Source: Rhynchopus sp. YZ270_cl-10 (Eukaryota > Euglenozoa > Diplonemea > Diplonemida > Diplonemidae). Taken from it: DNA of 64,000 nt. The notes beneath the pieces are model-generated. The model ran no database searches. It had not been told where the DNA came from and saw only the letters and a program-made list of their open reading frames with translations. Of this stretch, positions 11,283-21,395 are shown one piece after another. Both the position numbers and the translations under genes were made by a program. The stretch's first letter is position 1. The number at the start of each line of letters is the position of its first letter. The DNA lies in the NCBI GenBank assembly GCA_964035575.1, contig OZ037904.1:868001-932000 (forward strand). Direction: 5' to 3'.

Positions 11283-12075
11283 AATGGATCTGAGATCTAT
11301 TATTTGCCCATTTTTTTTAAAAGTAGCAATGATAAATAGGTGAGGGGTGTAACACAGGGTTTGGTCTTCTTACGTCCACCAGGCAGTGTGTCTTTCCTAC
11401 TTACCCCCTTTATTGAGAAGGTTGCAAAGAGTGTCCTTGTGTGTTCAACTATCTTTTGTTTATTTCCCTCTTATGTCTTTCGTAGGGCTTTTAGGGAGAA
11501 GAAGAAGAAAAATAACACCTTTTTTTAAAAGTTTTTCTTCTTCCTCTTTCCCTTGTGTATTACCTTTTTTTTTTTAAACCTGTATTAATCTAAAGTTGCC
11601 GTTGTTCTTGTTTCTTCCCTCTTGTAACCTCTTTGAATTTGCATAAAAAACCGAAAAACGGTTTTTTAAAGTTTATTTTGTTTTCTTTTCTGTGCCTGAA
11701 CCTTGCCATTTACACGGGAATTCCCTCAGATGAACCCAATCACAAAAAAGCTCAGAGTTATAAAAAAAGTTACCGCACCTCTCTCCCTTTTCCCCCTCCA
11801 ATTTTTCTCCACACATTTTGACGGTGACTATTTTTGAAGGTGTTGAAGGTGACTAAGCACGAGAGGCTTATGATCATCTCATAAACTTTTCTTTGACTTT
11901 TCTTAGTCACAATATATTCTCTCGGAAACCCACATATCTACGACGCACCCTACAGCCACACAACACGGGTGTCAATACACATTACACCAATTCCCCTTTC
12001 CACTAACCTTCCCCCTTTCTTTGAATGAATCCAAGTAGCTAACCACCTGCCCATTCTTCTTAGCAAGCAGAGGCA
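11283..12075. other. Intergenic region
   Basis: No gene is seen. The stretch is AT-rich, with T-runs near 11520 and 11570. It holds one complete family B hairpin (11846-11895) followed by a pyrimidine tract and TTCTTAG, and leads into the probable 5' untranslated region of the RING/FYVE gene. Confidence 0.6.
11846..11895 (+). repeat. Family B hairpin repeat
   Basis: GGTGACTAAGC, loop ACGAGAG, GCTTATGATCATC, then TATAAACTTTTC-type sequence. The inner helix is CTAAGC/GCTTA with one changed closing pair. The copy lies 180 bp upstream of the next start codon and is followed by a T-rich tract ending in AG. Confidence 0.7.
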
Positions 12076-15000
12076 ATGGAAAGTCTCCCTGCAGAGGGCA
12101 CCGATGAGCACGACTCGTTTTACGACTCGTTTCTCTTTGGGACTGCTGTTGTGGAGGGTGTGCGGGCAGTGGAGTGTACTGCTGCCAGTTCATCTGCCGC
12201 AAGTGTCGTAACCTCCGCTGTCTTAGGTGAGGAGGAGGGTGGTCTTTTGAATACAGTGCAGGTGCCCAGTGTTGTGCAAGATGAGTGTGTAACAGAAGTG
12301 TTGGCAGTGGAGCGCACTGTGGCGTCTGACTCCACCCCCTCCGCCGCACCCTCTGCTGTCGGTAAGGAGGGGGTTAGTGTTTTGAGTGAGCCGTGTCCCA
12401 GACCACACCCCAGTACAGCAACACAGGCGCAAGATGAGTCTGCAGCAGAAGCGTTGTTGGCAGTGGAGTGCACCGTGACGTCTGCCTCCACCTCATCCTC
12501 CACCCCCTCCGTCACACCCTCTGCTGTCTTCGGCGAACCATCGCAGTCTTCTGCACATCAAACGCAAGATGAGTCTGCAGCAGAAGCCTTGTTGGCAGTG
12601 GAGCGTACTGTGACGTCTGCCTCGTCAGCGTCAGCGATTTCCGCCTCTGCTGTGGAGATTAGTCTTTTGAGTGAGGGGTCGTATCCTGAACCTCACAGTG
12701 CGGTATCGCAGGGGTGTGCTGAAGCGCGAGATGAGTCTGCAGCAGAAGCGTTGTTGGCAGTGGAGCGTACCGCGACGTCTGCCTCCACGTCCTCGGCCAC
12801 TTCAAACGCCTCAGTTGTCACCGCCGCCGTCTTTGGTGAGGAGGCGCGTCCCGTACCACACCCCAGTCCCTGCGCTACATCGCAAGACGAGTCCACAGCA
12901 GCAGTGCTGTGCACACTGGGCGGGGGTGGGCTGCGGGAGGTGGAGCGTACCGCCACTACCTCGTCTGCATCGGCCACCTCCACCTCCGCTGTCTTCGGTG
13001 AGGAGGGGGTTAGTGTTTTGAGTGAGCCGTGTCCCATACCACACCCCAGTACAGCAACACAGGCGCAAGATGAGTCCACAGCAGAAGCGTTGTTGGCAGT
13101 GGAGCGTACCGCCACGTCTGCCTCCACCTCGTCCTCCACCCCCTCCGTCACACCCTCTGCTGTCTTCGGCGAACCATCGCAGTCTTCTGCACATCAAACG
13201 CAAGATGAGTCTGCAGCAGAAGCGTTGTTGGCAGTGGAGCGTACCGTGACGTCTGCCTCATCCGCCTCCGTCACCTCCACCTCCGCTGTCTTTGGCGAGA
13301 GGACAAGCCTTTTGAGCAGCCCGCACACCTCTACACACGACGACTCCACGGTCGCCGCATTACTGGCAGCGGAGCGCACGACACCCTCCGCCACCTCTTC
13401 CCCCACTGTCCTCAGCGAACCACACTCCGCACCACACCTCACATCGCAACCACAGGCAGACGCTTCTGCACTGTGCACACCACACCCGGCCTCTCACACC
13501 CACACCCACACCCACCACCCACGCCCTGTTGCCTTGATGCCTGTTACATCGTCGACATCGACCACTTCCACGTCATCTAGCTCTTCGTCTGCGTCCACTA
13601 TGACGACGTTATCTGCAACAAGCCAACCTTCTCCTACTAGACGGATACATCAGGCAAGCCGTGTCCATTCGTGCGATATGTTGGAGGCGTTGTGGTGGGG
13701 GGACGGTGGTGGTGGTGGTGGTGGTGGTGGCGGCAATGAAACAACCGAAACCGAACACGGTACGTTAGAGCGCACAGAGTCGTGCGACCTGCAGACACCC
13801 TCCTCTGCCATGTGTGCAGCAGAGGCGGCCGCACAGCATGCGGAATGTGCAGTCTGCTTCGACCCGCTCTGCCAAGGCCAGGCCGTCGTGTTTGTCAACA
13901 GCGCGCGCCTCCGTGTCTGCCGACACTACTTCCACGAGGAGTGCGTAACAGACCTCCGCCCCGACAGCCAAGAGATCTTCCGCTGTCCCCTCTGCCGCAC
14001 ACCCTTCACAATCATCTTCAAAATGCCAGACCCTCGCGTTGACCCAAAGGAATGGTTCCGACTCACTTCCACCCGATCTTCCGGTACACTAAGCAGACCT
14101 GAGGTACGCGACGTTCTCCTCGCAACAGTGAACACTGATGTTCAGGTTCTTGAATCGGTTTTGGACAATAAATGGGAGGATTGGGATCGGAACAACAGTG
14201 GGTTCATTGAGTGGGACACTGCCGATGGGTTGTTTGAGTTTGTTAGGATGAATCTGCCTGGGCGGAGGATGCGGCCTCCACCTGATTTGCTGCGAGACCG
14301 TGGGGCATGGTTTGAGTTCTTCGACACCGAAGCGAAGGGGTACCTCAGCGAAGGCAAAATCGCCCGCGGTATTATCAAAACCTTCACCGCCGGCGGCGAC
14401 AGCAGTGCTGTCGTTGAGGTCTCCGCCATGGTGCGCGAGGTCTTTGCCATCTTCACCACAACATCACCCGTACTCACCTCCTCCACCACCCCTCACGCAT
14501 GCATCACAAAAGAACACTTCATCCAAAAAGACGGCCTCGCCGACGCCATCATCGCAGCCCTTATGTACTCCGGCGTGACCCTCCCCTCCTACCAAGAAGA
14601 AGAGGACAAAGCGCTGGCAGTACAGCTCCAGGAACGCATCAACGGCCCAGGAAGCAACCCAGAGGTGCTCTCTGTAGCGCCATGGGAGTGTCCAGGGTGC
14701 ACCTTCATCAATCCCAGCACTTCAAGCGTCTGTGAGATGTGCCAATCTGCACGACCAAAAAAAAAGACGGAAGGGGATGGTGTGGAGTGCGGTGCAGAGG
14801 GCGAGGAGCAAGCAGAGGAGGAGGAGGAAGAGGTGACGCCTGGATGGACCTGCGCCATATGCACCTTCGAGAACGAAACCGCAACCTCCCGGCAGTGTGG
14901 GATGTGCGGTGCAGGCCGTGGCGCTGCAGGGTCTGCCGAGCTCATCGTCCGCCGTCAACAGCAGCTCGAACGAAGGGTGCAACCTCAAGGTGTCCAAAAC

Positions 15001-15378
15001 GCTGCCCCTACACCACCGCAACCAGCAGTGCCCATTCGAGAAAGGCCACGTGCAGTGTCATCTGCACAGCAGAGCTCCGTGGCAGCAGCAACCGCGCGGT
15101 TGAGGAATATATCACTTCCTACGGCAGGGGTGAGTGCGGGAGGTAGGGGAGGAGGAGGAGGAGGGGGTGGTGTGGTGAACCCCCGGTGGGAGCCCGATAC
15201 CGATTCCACCACGTGCCGGTCGTGTGCCACAAATTTCTCGTTTTTTGTTCGTCGCCACCACTGTCGTGGCTGTGGAAGGCTCTACTGTGGGTCATGTGCA
15301 CCTATCCGTAGGTCTGCGAGAGCGCCGCACAGAGAAGAACGACTCTGCAACGCATGTCTCGCAGAACGTACTGGATAA
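12076..15378 (+). CDS. RING - EF-hand - RanBP2 zinc finger (x2) - FYVE protein, 1100 aa
   Basis: Single uninterrupted frame from GGCAATGG. Residues 1-560 are a low-complexity Ser/Thr/Ala region built of degenerate units around [14 protein letters not shown]; a block of about 250 bp near 12366 recurs almost unchanged near 13003, and a glycine run follows near 555. A RING finger lies at about 591-640 (CAVC, CRHYFH, CPLC). EF-hand-like loops are at about 698-760 ([11 protein letters not shown] and [11 protein letters not shown]). Two RanBP2-type fingers are at about 871-895 and 924-950 ([24 protein letters not shown]). A C-terminal FYVE domain at about 1043-1097 has all signature parts: [13 protein letters not shown] and RLC. 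By family knowledge FYVE domains bind PI3P on endosomes, RING fingers act as E3 ligases and RanBP2 fingers can bind ubiquitin, so a membrane-tethered ubiquitin ligase is inferred. I know no close named homologue. Confidence 0.88.
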   Translation: MESLPAEGTDEHDSFYDSFLFGTAVVEGVRAVECTAASSSAASVVTSAVLGEEEGGLLNTVQVPSVVQDECVTEVLAVERTVASDSTPSAAPSAVGKEGVSVLSEPCPRPHPSTATQAQDESAAEALLAVECTVTSASTSSSTPSVTPSAVFGEPSQSSAHQTQDESAAEALLAVERTVTSASSASAISASAVEISLLSEGSYPEPHSAVSQGCAEARDESAAEALLAVERTATSASTSSATSNASVVTAAVFGEEARPVPHPSPCATSQDESTAAVLCTLGGGGLREVERTATTSSASATSTSAVFGEEGVSVLSEPCPIPHPSTATQAQDESTAEALLAVERTATSASTSSSTPSVTPSAVFGEPSQSSAHQTQDESAAEALLAVERTVTSASSASVTSTSAVFGERTSLLSSPHTSTHDDSTVAALLAAERTTPSATSSPTVLSEPHSAPHLTSQPQADASALCTPHPASHTHTHTHHPRPVALMPVTSSTSTTSTSSSSSSASTMTTLSATSQPSPTRRIHQASRVHSCDMLEALWWGDGGGGGGGGGGNETTETEHGTLERTESCDLQTPSSAMCAAEAAAQHAECAVCFDPLCQGQAVVFVNSARLRVCRHYFHEECVTDLRPDSQEIFRCPLCRTPFTIIFKMPDPRVDPKEWFRLTSTRSSGTLSRPEVRDVLLATVNTDVQVLESVLDNKWEDWDRNNSGFIEWDTADGLFEFVRMNLPGRRMRPPPDLLRDRGAWFEFFDTEAKGYLSEGKIARGIIKTFTAGGDSSAVVEVSAMVREVFAIFTTTSPVLTSSTTPHACITKEHFIQKDGLADAIIAALMYSGVTLPSYQEEEDKALAVQLQERINGPGSNPEVLSVAPWECPGCTFINPSTSSVCEMCQSARPKKKTEGDGVECGAEGEEQAEEEEEEVTPGWTCAICTFENETATSRQCGMCGAGRGAAGSAELIVRRQQQLERRVQPQGVQNAAPTPPQPAVPIRERPRAVSSAQQSSVAAATARLRNISLPTAGVSAGGRGGGGGGGGVVNPRWEPDTDSTTCRSCATNFSFFVRRHHCRGCGRLYCGSCAPIRRSARAPHREERLCNACLAERTG

Positions 15379-15750
15379 AAATGAAGAGGTGGGTGGGGGG
15401 TTTTTTTGGGGGAGGGTCACAAAAGGGGGTAACTTTTTGATGTGGGGGGTTTTTTTTGCAGTGTTGCGAGTCCGTCGAGGAGTCCGAGGTTTTTAAATCC
15501 CAAACTCATCGGGGTTTTTGCCATTTATGTGGTCACATTTTTTCAAGAAATCTGTGTATAACATGGTGTTTCGCTCAAAAAAAAAGTATTTGTGTGCATA
15601 TTTTTTAGATGTGTGCATGAGTGCTGCATTTTCGCCTTTCAAGTTTTTTTTTAAATTTCTTCTTTCTTTTCTATTTTTTCCCCTTTTTTTTAAACCAGAG
15701 AGCTTGTGTACGCTGTACATTTATCTCAAAAGGGTTTCTTTTCTTTTTTG

Positions 15751-15805
15751 AAGGGTGACTAAGTATGTGAAGACTTAGGGGCATCTTGCCAACCTTTCTT
15801 AGACA
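15751..15805 (+). repeat. Family B hairpin repeat, variant stem
   Basis: GGGTGACTAAGT, loop, ACTTAGGGGCATC. Compared with the consensus CTAAGC/GCTTAG, the closing pair is changed on both sides (C to T and G to A), so the inner helix is kept. A pyrimidine-rich stretch follows. Confidence 0.7.
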
Positions 15806-16034
15806 ACTTTGACTGTATTGGTACAGACACCCAAGAGCGGATTCTGCAATACGCAAAAAAAAAGTAAAATAATTTCTCCCCTCTTTTTTGTTCATGCAAT
15901 TTGTATGGACATCTCTAGCTTATTTGATACGTTTGGGTAGTAGTTCTTCTTTTTCTTTTGATTCTATTTTGTTGCTGTAGAGAGGTTCCTGTTTTAAAGA
16001 ATAATTGGTGCTCCTGAAATAAAAAAATACCAAG

Positions 16035-16085
16035 TACGCAACAACTACGCAACAACTACGCACTAACTACGCAACAAGTACGCAA
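16035..16085 (+). repeat. 11-bp tandem repeat
   Basis: Nearly five copies of TACGCAACAAC and close variants. A further GCGCAACAAGTACGC lies at about 16125. No coding frame is associated. Confidence 0.85.
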
Positions 16086-16780
16086 TATAGGGTATTCCTG
16101 TATTTTTTTTTCCGTGCACGAAGTGCGCAACAAGTACGCAAAATGGGGTTTTCAGTAGCACCAATACTACAATATATGTGCAAGCAAGCAATACTGTGTC
16201 GCTCAAAAAGGCGTTCTCTGGGGTGGACCTTTTTTTTTCCCGTAAAAAGTAGCAATATTTAGCCCTGAACTGCCGCAACATCAATTCCCTCAATACCACA
16301 TACCCGTATGCGAGGACACTTCTTACGGGGGGGATATTCATGGATCCGACCGGTGAAGCAAATTTTTTTTTGTAAAGTGGAGCTCATCCTTGGGAGGTCT
16401 ACACTGAATACAAAAAAAACGATGAAAACAAAAATAAAATTCGCTTCAAAGCAACCCTTCGATTAGTCTACACTAATAAAATACAACCAAAATTTTCAAA
16501 AAAACAGAGCAGCAACCTATTTTTTTTCATAACTAAGAGTGCATTTCTTTACTTTTCTTAAAAAAGCGTCTGCCCCGCTATCCTCACCCTTTTTCTTTCA
16601 TAAACCCACTCAATATGTGGGCACATTTCTAAATTCACTCGAGTCCACACTACATATCTTCGCAATCTTCCTAGAGATCGCTCACCCTCTCCAACTTCAC
16701 ACCCCCCCCCAATTCTCCCAAATTACTCATAGCATCAAGGACACCTTCTCCCTCCCTCCCTCCCTCCCACCTTCCTCACA

Positions 16781-19561
16781 ATGCCTCGGTACAGACATTC
16801 ATCACGCCATTCATCTCCTGTGTCGCATGGTGAACGTGCCTGTACTATTACCCCAGCACCACCCCCGCAAGTTGCCAGCAGACAGCGTGCACACCTCCTA
16901 GGGGTGCTTCGTGGGAAGGGCGATGCTTCTGAGGGGGCGTTGTTGAAGCTCCCCCCGGTCCAGCAGCACCACACCGTTGCGAAGAGGGAGGCCGATCGGC
17001 CGACAGGGTTTGATACTATACAACGTGCTTTGGTCTCTGCTGTACAGAGTATAGGGGAGACAGACGGAGGTGCGCCGTTGGTGGACGAAACGTGGCTGGT
17101 TTTATCAAGACATATCCACGATGTGCTGATGAAAGGTTCAAGAGAAACGAGGTTGCAGAGAATCGAACAGCTTTGTTCTGCTGGGGCAGAAGGGTGCCGG
17201 GTGGTGTCAGCTGGGGCATTGTCTGCGATGTTGGATACTGTGCTCGCGTTTTGTACAGAGTTGTCACCACAGTTTCATGACCTCGCGATATCACTGCGCA
17301 AGGCGTATCATCTGCATATGTTCTGCACAGTACCACAACTCGAACGGATTGTCCCGATTGAAACGTCAAATGAATTTGAAGCATTACAGACAATGTATTC
17401 AAGACACCGTACCTTTCGTGATTTGGTAGGATCACGGCAAAAAGGTGGTGAAGCGCCAAAACTTAAATTAGTTCGCTCTTTGTTAGACACAAAAGCGCAG
17501 GGATTGTTACGGACGTGTTTACGTGGTTGGCGTGGGGTTGCGCAGTGGGAGACGAAATTCGCGTCATATGAAAAGACGGTTGCCGCAAAGGGAAGGGAAT
17601 TGGAGCTCTGGAGAAGTCGTGCTGGGAGTGGTGAGTCAAAGGCGCATTCATTAGAGGTAGGGTTGAAACACCATCAGGTGCGTGCGGCAGCGCAGTTGAA
17701 GGAAACGACAGAGGCGTTGTCAAATAAAATCGCAGGGTTGACAGGGGAGTTGTCGGAGGCGAAGCAAAGAATATCACGGTTAGAAGCAGATAAAGCGGAG
17801 TTATTACAGAAAATAACGGAGATGGGAGAGAAACACAAAGCGAGGGATAAAGAACTGCGCGCTGGGATGTCTGGGTTGACAGCAAATCTTGAGAAATATA
17901 TTCCGTCGAGAGAGCCGGAAAGCCATCCATGCAGAACAGAGTTGATCCGGATTATTTCAGAACACGACCGTTTGGACACTGCAATGAGCGCATGGATCAA
18001 ACAACGTTGCGCCGGTCTTTGGGACAGCGTTTCTGAAAACGAATCTGCTCTTCTCCTCTTCGACACTGATGGGGTAGACCCGTATTCCTCCGGGATTTTG
18101 AACCTCCCAATCGCAGCGAAACGGACTGCCGAAGAAAAGGCGTTAACAGATGTCAAAGGAATTCTCTTAGCTCTACATACCCTAGCACCACAGAGGCTGT
18201 CGCCTAAGGATATTGATGTATGCGAAACCTCGACTGCAGCAATGCAGGTTTTGACGACGGTAGGGTCGACATTGAGATTAAATCTCCCGATAGTTTCCCT
18301 GGAGGATATGAGAAGCCATTTGTCGTTCCGATTGGCAGCGGCAGTCGCAGTGGCGAAGGCGGTGTTGGATGTGAGGGTGAGTCATTCGTGGTTGATTGCT
18401 CCTCCGTCTAACGGAGGTGACGCGATATCTTCTCCATTATCGTTAAGGAACCATGGCGCAGAAGCGGTACAAGCCAGGGTAGCAACATATGAATCAACGT
18501 TTGCGCGCCGAATTGAATTGGCAGAAACCGCCGCAACCCTAGACGCAATCTTAGCAGATACCACATTGTCATATCTCGCGCAGGTTGCAGACTCTACTCA
18601 ATCAAATGATCGATCCAAGCATGATTTTCATGCAATGCCAGAACACCTCAACCCCTCCGCACTCTCCTCCCGCGTTCACGACGAAGAAGAACAACAGGAA
18701 TGCGCGCAAATCCTTTCACCTCACATTCCAAAACTTCGCGAAATTTTTGCATACTATAGTCTCGCGGATACTATGGGAAGAATCGAAGTAGCAAGCTTTT
18801 TACGAGACACCAGCCTATGGGGAAACGAAGGCGCTTCTTATACTGCGCAGACCGACCCGCTAAGAAGAAAGAGTGTTAATAGGGTTCAGGTGGGGGTCTG
18901 GGTGGAGCTGTTGAAGAAGCTGGATGTAGATGAAAATACGCAGCTGGATTTTGAAGGGTTTTTGAGCATTTTGCCGCCTGCTGCAGAGAATGGGTTGAAG
19001 AGCAGTGCTACACAAAGTTTCCCTGCGTCTGATGACCACCATTTGGTCCAGTTAATGGAGCAGCATGTTATCCCAAATACCTATTGTTCGACGTTAACGC
19101 ATTTGTTAACGTCGCTTGCGGATGATGAGGTGGAAAGGGTTTTTGAACTGTTTAAGACCTTTTTGAGTCGGTGTTTTACGAAATACTCTACCCCATTAAG
19201 CCATGCGAGTGGTACAATAGGCGAACCTACGCCTCGAGGGCCTGCTCGAAAAAAGTCGATTTTGCAGTTGCAATACGCACGCATCACGTTGCAAGGCTTC
19301 AAGCGTATGGCCGATGATCTGAAGTTTGTCGACGAAGGGTTTACCCACATCGCCCTGCAGCAGTCCTTCCAGAGGTTGCTAGAGGATGGTCGTGAGGGGC
19401 TCAAGTTCTCAGGGTTCCTGGCGCTCCTCGCAGTGGTGTCGCACTTCAAATTCCCAACACCGTTTTACCCCGTTGCACAAAAGATCCACCGCTTTCTCTC
19501 TCAATGTTGTGTCAGGGCCGGGTCTGAATCCATAAAACGAAGGTATGCAAAAGAAAAATGA
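16781..19561 (+). CDS. Coiled-coil protein with EF-hand-like segment, 926 aa
   Basis: Single uninterrupted frame; the start is CACAATGCC directly after a pyrimidine-rich tract. The N-terminus is basic and proline/serine-rich (about 1-60), followed by helical sequence, then a coiled coil at roughly 265-385 (KGRELELWRSRAG, LSEAKQRISRLEADKAELL). Around residues 710-730 an acidic loop DVDENTQLDFEGF resembles an EF-hand, with other helical pairs nearby. No enzyme motif, signal peptide or membrane segment is seen. The architecture (coiled coil plus degenerate EF-hands) resembles cytoskeletal or flagellar proteins, but I cannot name a family. Its stop codon is followed after 33 bp by a perfect-stem hairpin (19595-19660). 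Confidence 0.78.
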   Translation: MPRYRHSSRHSSPVSHGERACTITPAPPPQVASRQRAHLLGVLRGKGDASEGALLKLPPVQQHHTVAKREADRPTGFDTIQRALVSAVQSIGETDGGAPLVDETWLVLSRHIHDVLMKGSRETRLQRIEQLCSAGAEGCRVVSAGALSAMLDTVLAFCTELSPQFHDLAISLRKAYHLHMFCTVPQLERIVPIETSNEFEALQTMYSRHRTFRDLVGSRQKGGEAPKLKLVRSLLDTKAQGLLRTCLRGWRGVAQWETKFASYEKTVAAKGRELELWRSRAGSGESKAHSLEVGLKHHQVRAAAQLKETTEALSNKIAGLTGELSEAKQRISRLEADKAELLQKITEMGEKHKARDKELRAGMSGLTANLEKYIPSREPESHPCRTELIRIISEHDRLDTAMSAWIKQRCAGLWDSVSENESALLLFDTDGVDPYSSGILNLPIAAKRTAEEKALTDVKGILLALHTLAPQRLSPKDIDVCETSTAAMQVLTTVGSTLRLNLPIVSLEDMRSHLSFRLAAAVAVAKAVLDVRVSHSWLIAPPSNGGDAISSPLSLRNHGAEAVQARVATYESTFARRIELAETAATLDAILADTTLSYLAQVADSTQSNDRSKHDFHAMPEHLNPSALSSRVHDEEEQQECAQILSPHIPKLREIFAYYSLADTMGRIEVASFLRDTSLWGNEGASYTAQTDPLRRKSVNRVQVGVWVELLKKLDVDENTQLDFEGFLSILPPAAENGLKSSATQSFPASDDHHLVQLMEQHVIPNTYCSTLTHLLTSLADDEVERVFELFKTFLSRCFTKYSTPLSHASGTIGEPTPRGPARKKSILQLQYARITLQGFKRMADDLKFVDEGFTHIALQQSFQRLLEDGREGLKFSGFLALLAVVSHFKFPTPFYPVAQKIHRFLSQCCVRAGSESIKRRYAKEK

Positions 19562-19594
19562 GACGTTGTTAATTTCCTCAAAACGAAACTAACA

Positions 19595-19660
19595 TTGGTG
19601 TGGCTGAAGGGGGGTGATTCGCACTTTTCCCGCACTTTTCCGCCCATTCAGCCACACCAA
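19595..19660. repeat. 66-bp hairpin just after a stop codon
   Basis: TTGGTGTGGCTGAA and its exact inverse complement TTCAGCCACACCAA are separated by about 38 bp containing two GCACTTTTCC units. It begins 33 bp after the stop of the 926-aa gene. It could be a miniature foldback element or a 3' untranslated structure. Confidence 0.6.
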
Positions 19661-21395
19661 ACATTTTGCCTGCCATGCAAACAAATATGTTGAGGTAGGA
19701 AGTTCGTAGCGAGTACCAATCCTCTGTTACCAAGGTGGGTACTTCGGCAATTGTCGACACAAAATACTAGGGTCAGACCCCAGTTCCTGTCTCTGTGACT
19801 CTCAGGGGTGAGGTGTCATACGTCCTATCCTCGCCTTTTGGAGGTGATTGTCGATGCAAACGACCCTTTTTTATGTGTTAATGACAGTAGTATGGTAACG
19901 GTAAGATGGTGATATTACAATGTGTTCACGAAAACCCAGCGTATAAACTCCTAATAAGCTTCCCACATTCCGACCTGTCGTGAAGACCGTATTTAGTATA
20001 TTTCTCCCCCTTTCTTCTGCAGGCAGTCGATTTTGCGCAATCAGATGTAGCATGTTGAGGACTCATCGTACTGATTTTTCTCTCTTTGTTGTGCACTGAG
20101 AGGGTCATTCATCTTTCAAGTTTTATTCTTTCTTTGTTTGGTTGTATCCAGACGGGCTTTCTTTGCCTGCAATGTGTATTCCTTGCACCGTATTGTGAAT
20201 AATACTATGCTCAGGGAGGAAGGTTGTCACCGATAGTCATCCTTTCTTTCAAACGAAAATTATTCGGCATCTGGTATTTTTTTTTTTATAAAGGTGACTA
20301 AGCAAGCATGAGAGGCTTAGGGTCATCTTTTCAAAAAAAAATTTCTCCCTTTTACCCGCGCTTAGTCTGCGTTGGGGAACCTAGTCTAGTTGTGCCATTG
20401 TTCGGGGGGGTTTGTTTTCCCTTCTTGTTTTTTCCCCCTCTTTTTGTCATCGATGCCCTTTTATCTTGTTTGTGTCGATACACAGCTTTTGTTACTAACA
20501 CAAAAGTGTTCAGAGGAGTTTCCACTTTAATCAGAGTAAATCATATCGCGAGCATTGTGGACAAATGCCAAACCCTTCCTTGGGTATATGGCGGGGAGCG
20601 TTGTGTTCATTTGACAAATGGCTGCACAAAGCGAGAGGTTGGTTCTGACGGAGGTGGTGCGTGCCTTCATCCAAGAACTGTCTGTGCTGTTATCCATTTT
20701 TTCCCCTTTTTGTTTTCACATTTTCTCATTCCCTTCTTTTTATGTTGATCTTGTACTTTCCAGTTCTCAATTCAACGCAAAAAAAACAAATGAAAAGTAG
20801 AGCAAACTCTAGGCAACCAAGTTTCCAAAAAAAAGAAGAAACAGAAACAAAGACACCACTGCATCTCCTTCGTTGTCTTCTTTGTCCGTTACCCTTTCTT
20901 TTTAGCCGCCCCACCAAAAAAAAAGGGGGAAAAAAAAAAACAACACTCTTCACATTGTTTCCACACTGTGAAACTCTGTTTCCCCACCAAACGAAATCAG
21001 AGGAGTGCCATTAAGGTCAAAACTCCCGTCCAATAAGCCGGATTTTTCGTTTTTGCAATTTGGTATATTCTACCCAAAAAAAGTCATTCAAACCATCTGT
21101 GTGGTGGCCTGATTGTTCATATTATTTCAAAAGTGTGCCCACACCTCTCATCCTCCCCCACCCCCTTTTTTGTACTAGCTTTACTTGAATCCTTGACCAC
21201 TGCCACATTGACCGTTGCTGCAGGGCTTGTGTCTTCCCTCCATGACCGACTGTCGTTCCTTGCCCGGCATGTTGGTGGCCGTTATGCAAGTGTTTCCAGC
21301 ACCTTTCTTGTTGTGTTGGCCACAGACAACAAGGGTTATGTGTGTGTGTTTTTTTGTCCCACCCAACACCCACAAAACAGAGCGACACAAAAAAC
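19661..21395. other. Intergenic region, one weak gene candidate
   Basis: No gene is firmly supported in this 1.7 kb. There is a family B hairpin at 20291-20335, and AT-rich sequence with long homopolymers near 20930. A frame beginning ATGGCTGCACAAAGCG at 20618 (MAAQSERLVLTEVVRAFIQE...) and another open stretch at about 21175-21330 look protein-like, but no good intron joins them. Confidence 0.5.
20291..20335 (+). repeat. Family B hairpin repeat
   Basis: AAGGTGACTAAGC, loop AAGCATGAGAG, GCTTAGGGTCATC. The loop has a four-base insertion and the two-base bulge is GG instead of GA, while both helices are intact. Confidence 0.7.

Larger units (their letters stand above)
15379..16780. other. Intergenic region with repeats
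   Basis: No gene is recognised. It contains one family B hairpin (15751-15805), an 11-bp tandem repeat (16035-16085), and two copies of the CTACACT...AATAC short repeat near 16398 and 16468. The last 100 bp are strongly pyrimidine-rich and run directly into the next start codon. Confidence 0.55.
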
